NCBI GenBank assembly: GCA_021789565.1
Contig: JAJYJL010000481.1
Location: 1-6,544 of the forward strand
Length of the DNA stretch: 6,544 nt
From: Acidobacteriota bacterium
GTDB lineage: Bacteria; Acidobacteriota; Terriglobia; UBA7540
Direction: 5' to 3'
A model generated the notes under the pieces. That model had not been told where the DNA came from. It worked only from the letters and a program-made list of their open reading frames with translations, and ran no database searches. Made by a program: the position numbers and the translations under genes. Each line of letters begins with the position of its first letter. Within the stretch, counting starts at the first letter, position 1. This document shows, piece after piece, positions 1-5,154 of the stretch.

Positions 1-356
1 AGAAAAACCTCACGGCCGGTGAGCGGGCGACGCTTCGAAACGCGCTCGCGCGCATCGGGCCGGACGGTGTGGATTGGCAGGCGTCCATTCAGCGGGAACT
101 GGCAATCTATCGCGGGCCGCTGCCCACTGCCGATGGCGTAAAGAAGCTGGATCCCCAGGCGTTGGCCGCCCTGGCGCGGATTACCCATCTCTATGTGAGC
201 GCGCTCAGCAATCCCTCAATGCTGCCGGAGTTGCAGAAAGCCATTACTAACGCACCAAAGCCCCTGCGAGAGGTCGTTCCAAACCTCACGCGCGTGGTGC
301 GGCAGAAGCAGGAACTCACACGGGAATTGACAAGCGTGAGGGCAAAATTGCGGTAA
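1..356 (+). CDS. C-terminal end of an unrecognised protein (5' partial)
   Basis: An open frame runs from the left window edge (first full codon at base 3) to TAA at 354-356, giving 117 visible residues, so the start lies outside the window. A GTG at 69 could start a 95-residue protein, but the frame is open and protein-like upstream of it (it reads NLTAGERATLRNALARIGPDG), so I treat this as the tail of a longer gene. The visible part is mostly predicted helix. It ends in a charged heptad-like stretch (VVRQKQELTRELTSVRAKLR) that could be a short coiled coil. GC is about 65-68% in two 60-base lines counted, typical of the host genes here and unlike the cassette that follows. I do not recognise the family and see no catalytic motif. 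The gene converges on the PIN gene. Confidence 0.65.
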   Translation, partial: KNLTAGERATLRNALARIGPDGVDWQASIQRELAIYRGPLPTADGVKKLDPQALAALARITHLYVSALSNPSMLPELQKAITNAPKPLREVVPNLTRVVRQKQELTRELTSVRAKLR

Positions 357-568
357 CCAGCCACCTTTTCTTGAATCTGGAATATTGAATCCCTTGGGCG
401 GACCCACAGCTCGGCTCGCTACCCATTACTGGTTTTAAAAGGGCTGGGTCTGCCAGAGGTACGACGGCAGCATGAGGTATGTGTGCGCCTTGCCGCTCCA
501 GATCTTGAAATCAACCGAAAAGCCGCAACGTACCGGCAAGCTGAATTACATAGAGCGGAACGCACATC
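357..568. other. Convergent intergenic region with weak hairpin
   Basis: These 212 bases separate the plus-strand gene ending at 356 from the minus-strand PIN gene ending at 569. I see no credible gene. An imperfect stem pairs 399-406 (CGGACCCA) with 445-452 (TGGGTCTG), 7 of 8 bases plus one G-U, with a 38-base loop and no clear T-tract, so it is at best a weak terminator. GC falls to about 52% in the counted line 421-480. This stretch also carries the left copy of the direct repeat that flanks the three-gene cassette (502-516). Confidence 0.4.
502..516 (+). repeat. Left copy of a 15-bp direct repeat flanking the cassette
   Basis: ATCTTGAAATCAACC here matches ATCTTGAAATCAGCC at 2653-2667 in the same orientation, 14 of 15 bases, with a perfect 12-base core. 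The two copies bracket the low-GC operon. They could be a target duplication or degenerate attachment-site pair, but no integrase or transposase lies between them, so chance similarity remains possible. Confidence 0.35.
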
Positions 569-1114
569 CTAGTTCAACAGCCTACCATTGGCGGTGATAA
601 GCCTAAGCCCAACTCCCTTGAAGTCACCGTCGTGAGTCACAAAACTGAGTCCTTGGCTCTTACATAGCTCTGCAAGTACCTGGTCATTGAAGTCCGCCTC
701 ACCTTTTTCGTACTCGTCAAGCAAAGAACCAATATCGAATGTTGCGAAGCCCGACTCTGTAACGGCACAAGCCCTCAGGACGCGCCGTACAGTGCCTGCA
801 ATTTCCTGCGCTATCGGCTTGAAATCAGCGCTGTTTCGGAATTCTTTAAACTCATTAGAAGCCTGTCCAATCTCCCGTAGAATATTGTATTTCAAGCGGG
901 CATATCTGTTGATAAATTCCGAGAGGATCAGCACATCAATGTGGATAGTGCTACCCGCTGCGATAATGTCTGCAAGAGCTCTAGAATAGATCGCCACCCG
1001 CTTGTCCCCAGGTCTGGTTGGCCCGTAAACAAACATCCACACATTTGCGTCAAACAGCAGACGATCTGTGTTTGAAAAAGTATACGACCTGATGTCTTGG
1101 ACGCTACTTGGCAT
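569..1114 (-). CDS. PIN-domain protein, predicted ribonuclease (VapC-like)
   Basis: This 181-residue protein has the pattern of a PIN-domain metal-dependent ribonuclease. The first strand with its acidic residue is LLFDANVWMF (D22). A conserved Glu follows the second region in VLILSEFINRY (E66). The C-terminal acidic cluster is EADFNDQVLAELC (D141, D144) followed by FVTHDGDF (D162, D164). All the acidic positions expected to bind Mg2+/Mn2+ are present, so it is probably active. At 181 residues it is longer than a minimal VapC toxin (about 130), owing to a helical insert at roughly 75-130. The ATG at 1114 overlaps the end of the upstream STAS-like gene by 11 bp, which suggests translational coupling; no strong Shine-Dalgarno is visible. 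It is the last gene of the operon. No ordinary VapB/RHH/AbrB-type antitoxin gene lies beside it. The PIN fold call is firm. The RNA target and role as effector or toxin are inferred. Confidence 0.85.
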   Translation of the reverse strand: MPSSVQDIRSYTFSNTDRLLFDANVWMFVYGPTRPGDKRVAIYSRALADIIAAGSTIHIDVLILSEFINRYARLKYNILREIGQASNEFKEFRNSADFKPIAQEIAGTVRRVLRACAVTESGFATFDIGSLLDEYEKGEADFNDQVLAELCKSQGLSFVTHDGDFKGVGLRLITANGRLLN

Positions 1115-1469
1115 CGGCTTCGTCGCCTAACACACCGTTGACCGCACGGTTGAACCCTTCCCGATCCTTGAAATATGCCTTGGCAGTTTCTACAACCCGC
1201 TTCAAAAGTGCCAAGTCATCTTGAACCATATCCGCGACTTGCAGGCCACGACGAATGTCATCCTCAGAGAACTCCCCATATAGCTGGCCGATGGCGGCGT
1301 TTAAAAAGGCAGACGTTATGCTTGTGATGTTAAGAAACGAGAGCGTGACTTTCCGCTTATCTTTCAAAGCGGCTGAGACGCGGTCATGCACCCGCTGCCC
1401 GTCGTCGGACGCAACACAAAGAGGGCTTCCAACAATCTCTAAAACTGAAAGACTAACGCCCTCGCTCAT
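1104..1469 (-). CDS. Small STAS-like domain protein (DUF4325 type)
   Basis: This is a 121-residue single-domain protein. The core KVTLSFLNITSITSAFLNAAIGQLYGEF (about residues 40-67) matches the STAS-like DUF4325 pattern: a buried beta strand, a Ser/Thr-rich loop and an amphipathic helix. Where classical anti-sigma-factor antagonists carry the phosphorylated Ser (DSSG), this protein has ITSAF, making S53 the candidate equivalent by my hand alignment. The rest is helical (LALLKRVVETAKAYFKDREGF). Such proteins are often seen beside GHKL ATPases, as here, and probably act as the ATPase's protein partner. An in-frame ATG at 1490 would add seven residues and sit 1 bp after the ATPase stop. I chose 1469 because AAAGAGG at 1484-1478 gives a good Shine-Dalgarno 8 bases before it, while 1490 has none. 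The stop overlaps the PIN gene start. Family is fairly sure; mechanism inferred. Confidence 0.8.
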   Translation of the reverse strand: MSEGVSLSVLEIVGSPLCVASDDGQRVHDRVSAALKDKRKVTLSFLNITSITSAFLNAAIGQLYGEFSEDDIRRGLQVADMVQDDLALLKRVVETAKAYFKDREGFNRAVNGVLGDEADAK

Positions 1470-1477
1470 TCTGGTAA

Positions 1478-1484
1478 CCTCTTT
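1478..1484 (-). promoter_or_regulatory. Ribosome binding site deciding the STAS-like start
   Basis: Read on the minus strand this is AAAGAGG, followed by 8 bases and the ATG at 1469. It favours the shorter STAS-like protein over the ATG at 1490, which has no purine-rich tract before it. Confidence 0.5.
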
Positions 1485-1491
1485 CGCCATG

Positions 1492-2367
1492 CTAGAAGAT
1501 GTCGGATTCTGTTAGCTCAGACTTCAATACATACGAATTTTTATCTAAGGTGTTGATCTCTATATTTACCACAGTTCCTGGGAATGGTTTGTCGAAATGG
1601 TCGGTCTCAACTTCCCCGTTTGAAAGCACCCAATACCCGGCATCTGACACGATGCGCATAAAACCTTCATTCAGGGTGATAAACTCGCGTAACAACTTAA
1701 GTCCCAAGCCCCCAGGGATACGCCCCTTCTTTGTCGTATTCGTTCCTTCCGTTGCCCATGAAATGGCTGCGGCAGGGCTCATAGCCTGGCCGGTTCCCTC
1801 CTCAACATTTCGAAGAATTCCGACTCCGAGATCCGCCACTGTGAAAACTAGTTTTTGTCTCCTGCGAAAAAACTGGCCGCAACTAAATATACCCATCTTA
1901 GTCTGAGAGTGGATTACGGCGTTGCTGAATATCTCGAACACACTTTCTCTGAATTTCTTCTCAAGGCCAGGCGACATAGAGGGCATCTCGGAGCGCTGGA
2001 TGAGTTGATCCTCTATGTACCTCCCAAAAAAGCGGTCGTCTTTGACTTCAAACCTTTGGTAAGGGATTGTCGTCCCGTATCGGTCCGGCATTTTCTCTCT
2101 TCCATAGTGGCTAAGGAAGCCGTTTCGACAGAGGATGGTCTCGACATCCGGCCTTACGTTGGTGAGATCAATTTCATTTAAATTCGCGCTAAGGCTATAG
2201 AGAATTGCGCCGAGAGCGGCGCACATGTCGGCATCAAGCCATGCAACTGCCCCCATGTCGATTTCGATCTCTTCAAAGAAACTCTCACTGGCCTTTGAAT
2301 TGAGCTCGACCAAGCAGCGAAAGCCGTCTAAGTTGTGCTTCACCTCAGTTGGCAATTGAAATTTCAA
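1492..2367 (-). CDS. GHKL/HATPase ATP-binding protein with N-terminal STAS-like region
   Basis: This is a 291-residue cytoplasmic protein with no signal peptide or membrane segment. The C-terminal half (about 135-275) has the GHKL ATP-binding boxes. The N box is ESVFEIFSNAVIHSQ (E145, N149, H153). G1 is VADLGVGI (D179, G181, G183). G2 is GGLGLKLLREF (G220, G222). The N box resembles that of anti-sigma-factor serine kinases (SpoIIAB/RsbW class) more than sensor kinases, and there is no dimerisation/phospho-His domain. Residues about 30-85 (IEIDMGAVAWLDADMCAALGAIL) look like a STAS fold, but the usual phospho-Ser spot reads DADM, without Ser. The start is TTG at 2367: an in-frame TAG lies 27 bases upstream with no other start between, and AGAGAAGAG (2379-2371) supplies a ribosome site, although its 3' end is only 3 bases from TTG. 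First gene of the operon. It probably binds or phosphorylates the downstream STAS-like protein and so controls the PIN nuclease; that role is inferred. Confidence 0.88.
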   Translation of the reverse strand: MKFQLPTEVKHNLDGFRCLVELNSKASESFFEEIEIDMGAVAWLDADMCAALGAILYSLSANLNEIDLTNVRPDVETILCRNGFLSHYGREKMPDRYGTTIPYQRFEVKDDRFFGRYIEDQLIQRSEMPSMSPGLEKKFRESVFEIFSNAVIHSQTKMGIFSCGQFFRRRQKLVFTVADLGVGILRNVEEGTGQAMSPAAAISWATEGTNTTKKGRIPGGLGLKLLREFITLNEGFMRIVSDAGYWVLSNGEVETDHFDKPFPGTVVNIEINTLDKNSYVLKSELTESDIF

Positions 2368-2418
2368 AATCTCTTCTCTGTATTGTCGGCTCTAAGAAAG
2401 AACCACCGACAGCAATGT

Positions 2419-2431
2419 GCGCGAAACGCGC
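2419..2431. other. Short dyad upstream of the ATPase operon
   Basis: GCGCG, a loop of AAA, then CGCGC form a perfect 5-bp dyad in the presumed leader of the minus-strand operon. It could be an operator half-site pair or a small RNA hairpin. It is short enough to occur by chance in GC-rich DNA. Confidence 0.25.
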
Positions 2432-2564
2432 TCTCTAAGTGCAACACTGCGCCCCGCCGATTGCAAGATGGTGTGCGACATATAGGATACAGCCAAAGGC
2501 TCTTCGCAAACAATCAGACCGTAGCCAGTGATGATAGACGAGCCGGGCAAAGCTGGCCTCTGCT

Positions 2565-2581
2565 GGCGGGGTAAACCCGCC
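2565..2581. repeat. Perfect 6-bp hairpin (GGCGGG / CCCGCC)
   Basis: GGCGGG at 2565-2570 pairs with CCCGCC at 2576-2581 around the loop GTAAA. There is no T-tract after it on either strand, so it is not a typical terminator. It may belong to an intergenic repeat together with the second hairpin 45 bases further on. Confidence 0.4.
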
Positions 2582-2625
2582 GCCACCCAAACAAGGCTCA
2601 CTCGGTTCCCGCCTCGCGCTTCCAT

Positions 2626-2643
2626 CCTCTCCTCCTGGAGAGG
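2626..2643. repeat. Perfect 7-bp hairpin (CCTCTCC / GGAGAGG)
   Basis: CCTCTCC at 2626-2632 pairs with GGAGAGG at 2637-2643 around TCCT. It lies just before the right copy of the flanking repeat and upstream of the proposed GH promoter. There is no T-tract. An operator or part of a dispersed repeat is possible; the sequence alone cannot decide. Confidence 0.4.
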
Positions 2644-2652
2644 GCATCGAAA

Positions 2653-2667
2653 ATCTTGAAATCAGCC
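2653..2667 (+). repeat. Right copy of the 15-bp direct repeat flanking the cassette
   Basis: ATCTTGAAATCAGCC, differing by one base from the copy at 502-516. Together they enclose about 2.14 kb containing the whole three-gene operon. Confidence 0.35.
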
Positions 2668-2684
2668 TGGCACAGCATTCAGCT

Positions 2685-2712
2685 TTGAGAGACAGCCGCA
2701 AGGTGATAGGAT
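2685..2712 (+). promoter_or_regulatory. Candidate sigma70-like promoter for the GH gene
   Basis: TTGAGA at 2685-2690 (5 of 6 to TTGACA) and TAGGAT at 2707-2712 (4 of 6 to TATAAT) are separated by 16 bases. Transcription would begin near 2719, leaving a leader just long enough for the Shine-Dalgarno at 2724-2730. A plausible pattern match only. Confidence 0.3.
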
Positions 2713-2723
2713 TTGTGGCCGAG

Positions 2724-2730
2724 AAGGAGG
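2724..2730 (+). promoter_or_regulatory. Strong Shine-Dalgarno fixing the GH start
   Basis: AAGGAGG lies 6 bases before the ATG at 2737. This places the true start at 2737, immediately before the twin-arginine motif, rather than at an in-frame TTG at 2713 that would add eight residues including extra arginines. Confidence 0.8.
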
Positions 2731-2736
2731 GGTCCC

Positions 2737-4776
2737 ATGCTTTCACGACGCGAGTTCCTTCAGATACAGATGGCCGGGATGGCCATTATCATTTGCAAAC
2801 CACTGCGGATGGCGGGCGGCCAGGTCTCCGGGGCGTCGAAACCATTGCCATGGACGCATTACGTCCGCATCTCGGGGCACTCACTGCGCCGCGACACCGT
2901 TGACCAGATTATCGAGGACGTTGAGAGCACGCACGTTTTCGGCATCGAGACCGACAATGACGTTGAGGGACGCTACGAGAGCTTTCTGGACCCCACGGAA
3001 AAGCTGAAGGCGATCAAGGCGGTGGCTGAAAGGGCGCACGCCATCGGGAATTATGCCTTTGTTTACGTGGCCGGGTTCGAATGCATCACCGGCAATGCCG
3101 CCAAGGTAAAGCACTCCCTCTACAAGGACCATCCCGATTGGGTGCAGAGGAAGATCACCGGCGAACCGGCGCTGTTTGGGGGCGGCGTGGCGTTCTGGGT
3201 CGCGCGCGGAGACGAAGACGTTTGGGTCACTCCTTTTGTCCCCGAGTGGCGCAAGGTTTATATGGAGCACGTTCGGCAAATTGCCGCCACCGGCATTGAC
3301 GGCATCTACGTGGACATTCCCTACTGGATGACGCACTTCAAGGGCTGGGAGACAAGCTGGCCGAGTTTTGACAAGTATACCGTGGCGGAGTTCAAGCGCC
3401 AGACGGGAATCGACGCCATGACCCAGTTGAAGCTGGGTGACTTCTCCGACGCCAATTTTCGCCGCTGGGTTGATTTCCGCATCACGGCCATCACCGACTT
3501 CATGAAGGAAGTCGGCGAGAACATGAAATCCGTCAACCCGAAGTCCGTGACCATCGCGGAAATTTATCCCGGCATCGAATTCTGGGCGCCGCGGTTTGGC
3601 TCGGACGTCTATCAGCTCTACGACGTGATCGACCTCGTCGCGCATGAATACAATTGGGAAGGCGCAGGCTTCCGCGCATCGGACAAGACGGCCGTCGACT
3701 GGCTGCACTGGATGATCGGCATGTACAGCTTCCGCGCCTTTGCCGGCGAAAAGCCCACCTGGATGCTGAGCTATTCCTGGGACGGCGCAAAAGGCATCAG
3801 CCCCGGCGAAGAGATGCAGAACCTGTTTGCTTCGCAACTGATGGCCGGGACGAATTGCTGGGACGTGGCCGGGCACGTGATGTCCGGATCAAACGACATC
3901 GCCATGCGCAAGAAGATTTTTGCCTGGATCGAGCAGCACGACCAGACGTTCTATAACACGCGGACGCCCGTTCAACCGCTGGGTGTCTACTTTTCGCCGC
4001 GTACGCGGGACTACTTTTGCGAGGAGTTTCTGGATTCCTACATGGGGATGATGGGTCTGCTGATGCATTCCCACCGTGAGTTCCAGATCGTTACGCCGCG
4101 AACGCTGGCGGATTTCCACGGGCGGGCGCTCGCTCTGCCGAATGCACGCTGCCTGAGCGCGACCGAGCTTGCCGCGCTGGAATCCTATGCGAAGGCGGGA
4201 GGGAGTTTGATCGTCACCGGGCAGTCCGGGCATTGCGACGAAACCGGCGCGGCGCTCCCGTCAAATCCCTTGCACCAGACCCTTGGAATCCGCAATGCGG
4301 AGCAAAAATCAAGGAGCGAGGCCAGCCCCAGGTATGCCTACCTTCCGGAGTGCCCCGGCAAAGCCTACTGGAAGGCCCTGAACGCGGAATTCAACCAGGC
4401 GAATACTCGCGGGGACGCCAGGGGCCGGACATTCCAATCGCTCAGGCGCGAATTTGATAAAGACGTTGTTGGACCGCTCCATCTCGAGCCCGCCGTAGAG
4501 GTGGTGGCGTCTCCATTCGTTGTCGGCCAGACGGCTCGGGTTGACGGCAAACTCCACGTCTTCCTGGCCAACTTCAAGGGGCTCGAGGCGAAGAAGATTT
4601 CGAAACAGATCCCGGAACGGAACGTCGAAATCACCTTCCCGGAAAGCGCGGGAAGCAGGGTCTTCGTGTTGCCGTTCCTGGGGCAGGTCCGGGAACTTCA
4701 TGTTGAACGGAGGGCCGGGCGGATTCGCGCGGTTGTTCCTGAAATCGACAAGGGCGCCGTGGCCTGGCTTGAATGA
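2737..4776 (+). CDS. Tat-exported glycoside-hydrolase-like protein (TIM barrel + GATase-like + C-terminal beta domain)
   Basis: This is a 679-residue exported protein. Residues 3-8 are SRREFL, a twin-arginine (Tat) motif, followed by a short hydrophobic stretch (about 10-20) and a possible cleavage site near SGA-S (33/34). Residues about 40-390 look like a TIM barrel of the hypothetical glycosyl hydrolase type (GHL6-like/GH42-like), with HPDWVQRKITGEP (132-144) and FVPEWRKVYMEHVRQ before the strand GIDGIYVDIPYW (186-197). D193 is a candidate nucleophile; E275 (IAEIYPG) or E304 (AHEYNWEG) is a candidate acid/base. Residues about 410-520 resemble the class-I-glutamine-amidotransferase-like domain of beta-galactosidases (ALPNARCLSATELAALESYAKAGGSLIVTG). 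The last about 90 residues (LHVFLANF to the end) are a beta-rich domain. It probably acts on a plant or microbial polysaccharide in the periplasm or outside the cell. Substrate cannot be told. It appears monocistronic and could lack activity. Architecture is fairly sure; exact family is not. Confidence 0.75.
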   Translation: MLSRREFLQIQMAGMAIIICKPLRMAGGQVSGASKPLPWTHYVRISGHSLRRDTVDQIIEDVESTHVFGIETDNDVEGRYESFLDPTEKLKAIKAVAERAHAIGNYAFVYVAGFECITGNAAKVKHSLYKDHPDWVQRKITGEPALFGGGVAFWVARGDEDVWVTPFVPEWRKVYMEHVRQIAATGIDGIYVDIPYWMTHFKGWETSWPSFDKYTVAEFKRQTGIDAMTQLKLGDFSDANFRRWVDFRITAITDFMKEVGENMKSVNPKSVTIAEIYPGIEFWAPRFGSDVYQLYDVIDLVAHEYNWEGAGFRASDKTAVDWLHWMIGMYSFRAFAGEKPTWMLSYSWDGAKGISPGEEMQNLFASQLMAGTNCWDVAGHVMSGSNDIAMRKKIFAWIEQHDQTFYNTRTPVQPLGVYFSPRTRDYFCEEFLDSYMGMMGLLMHSHREFQIVTPRTLADFHGRALALPNARCLSATELAALESYAKAGGSLIVTGQSGHCDETGAALPSNPLHQTLGIRNAEQKSRSEASPRYAYLPECPGKAYWKALNAEFNQANTRGDARGRTFQSLRREFDKDVVGPLHLEPAVEVVASPFVVGQTARVDGKLHVFLANFKGLEAKKISKQIPERNVEITFPESAGSRVFVLPFLGQVRELHVERRAGRIRAVVPEIDKGAVAWLE

Positions 4777-4779
4777 GGG

Positions 4780-4920
4780 CGCTGGCAGGTTGTTGAGAAA
4801 CTCCCTGTGCTACGTCATCCTGAGCGAAGTGAAGGATCTGCTTCATTCATTCGCAGTAGGATACAGCAGATGCTTCGCTTCGCTCAGCATGATGGTTGTT
4901 TTTTCAATAACCTGCCAGCG
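4780..4920. mobile_element. MITE-like 141-bp nested palindromic repeat
   Basis: The outer arms 4780-4800 and 4900-4920 are inverted repeats matching at 19 of 21 bases (CGCTGGCAGGTT at the tips), and both differences would still pair as G-U in RNA. The inner arms 4815-4842 and 4865-4892 match at 25 of 28 and contain the core CTGAGCGAAG. A 22-base loop separates the inner arms. It contains no coding frame of note. The core resembles a repeat that I recall as scattered between genes in Acidobacteriota and some other phyla, so a non-autonomous transposable element is likely. It begins 3 bases after the GH stop and could also stop transcription or protect the mRNA end. I see no clear target-site duplication. 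Confidence 0.65.
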
Positions 4921-4961
4921 TCCGGCCCCACTGTAAAAACACGCTTAAGTAGGCTATCACA

Positions 4962-5009
4962 CTGAAAACCGCCCAAAATGGGACGTATGGGATTTTCAGC
5001 CTATTTTTT
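4962..5009 (+). terminator. Terminator-like hairpin with T-tract
   Basis: CTGAAAA at 4962-4968 pairs with TTTTCAG at 4993-4999. Inside the loop is a small stem CCCA/TGGG (4972-4975 and 4979-4982). Six T residues follow at 5004-5009. TAGGCT at 4950-4955 could pair instead with AGCCTA at 4998-5003, directly before the T-tract. The stem is AT-rich and the loop long, so efficiency is doubtful. If real it would end GH transcription. Confidence 0.35.
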
Positions 5010-5061
5010 ACGAAAATGTAAGTTGTTATTATTAAATAACTTAATAAATTTTAATATGCTA

Positions 5062-5076
5062 GAAAAAGCGTTTTTC
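5062..5076. repeat. GAAAAA-GCG-TTTTTC hairpin
   Basis: A perfect 6-bp dyad with a 3-base loop. Its AT-rich stem is weak as RNA. Its position downstream of lptE on the minus strand leaves open a minor role in ending lptE transcription. Confidence 0.3.
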
Positions 5077-5081
5077 AAAAA

Positions 5082-5100
5082 TGTGTCCGATTATGACACA
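5082..5100. promoter_or_regulatory. TGTGTC-N7-GACACA dyad
   Basis: A perfect 6-bp inverted repeat with a 7-base spacer, the geometry of a dimeric protein-binding site. It sits between two convergent genes, where an operator has no obvious target, so it may instead be part of the mobile-element debris around it. Confidence 0.3.
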
Positions 5101-5154
5101 GTGCGTAAAAAATACATTCCCATAAATTATTTCGCAAAATGTAGCCGCTGAGGG

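Larger units (their letters stand above)
2368..2736. other. Divergent intergenic region between ATPase and GH genes
   Basis: These 369 bases must hold the promoters of both the operon (minus) and the glycoside-hydrolase gene (plus). I find no convincing gene: the short frames here cross hairpins and have no family resemblance. Visible structure includes a GCGCG-AAA-CGCGC dyad at 2419-2431, about 50 bases upstream of the ATPase TTG, two perfect hairpins (2565-2581 and 2626-2643), the right copy of the cassette-flanking repeat (2653-2667), and a candidate promoter and Shine-Dalgarno for the GH gene. I could not identify a confident minus-strand promoter for the operon. Confidence 0.5.
4986..5124. 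repeat. Bipartite inverted repeats around an AT-rich core
   Basis: TATGGGA (4986-4992) and TATTTTTTACG (5002-5012) on the left recur in inverted order as CGTAAAAAATA (5104-5114) and TCCCATA (5118-5124) on the right. The gap between the two parts is 9 bases on the left and 3 on the right. Two separate exact matches, 7 and 11 bp, in the same order are unlikely by chance even in AT-rich DNA. They enclose 91 bp of extremely AT-rich sequence. This may be a second degenerate transposon end pair, overlapping the terminator-like hairpin. Confidence 0.45.
4777..5154. other. Convergent intergenic region: MITE-like palindrome plus AT-rich DNA
   Basis: These 378 bases lie between the GH stop and the lptE stop. 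No gene is supported. The first part is a 141-bp nested palindrome (4780-4920). The rest falls to 25-35% GC in the 60-base lines counted (4981-5160), against about 67% in lptE beside it. It carries a terminator-like hairpin, bipartite inverted repeats and three copies of AAAATGT (5013-5019, 5078-5084, 5136-5142). It looks like accumulated mobile-element debris between two stable genes. Confidence 0.6.

Noticed and set aside
569..2367. Simple VapBC toxin-antitoxin locus
   Set aside because: The PIN protein fits a VapC-like fold, but the gene before it is STAS-like, not a VapB DNA-binding antitoxin, and an ATPase is part of the operon.
1492..2367. Two-component sensor histidine kinase
   Set aside because: GHKL boxes are present, but there is no H-box/dimerisation domain, no membrane or sensor domain, and no response regulator nearby.
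2480..2515. Minus-strand promoter for the operon (TTGTTT, 18-base gap, TATCCT)
   Set aside because: Both boxes are weak matches and would leave a leader of about 100 bases; not distinguishable from background.
2392..2625. 77-residue minus-strand open frame upstream of the ATPase gene
   Set aside because: It runs through the hairpin-rich intergenic DNA, has low-complexity basic composition and no recognisable domain or ribosome site.
2881..3876. 331-residue minus-strand open frame opposite the GH gene
   Set aside because: It is antisense to a clearly coding, domain-bearing gene; His/Gly/Val-rich composition is typical of a GC-rich shadow frame.
4815..4892. CRISPR repeat-spacer unit
   Set aside because: The two similar segments are inverted, not direct, and occur once; this is a palindromic repeat.
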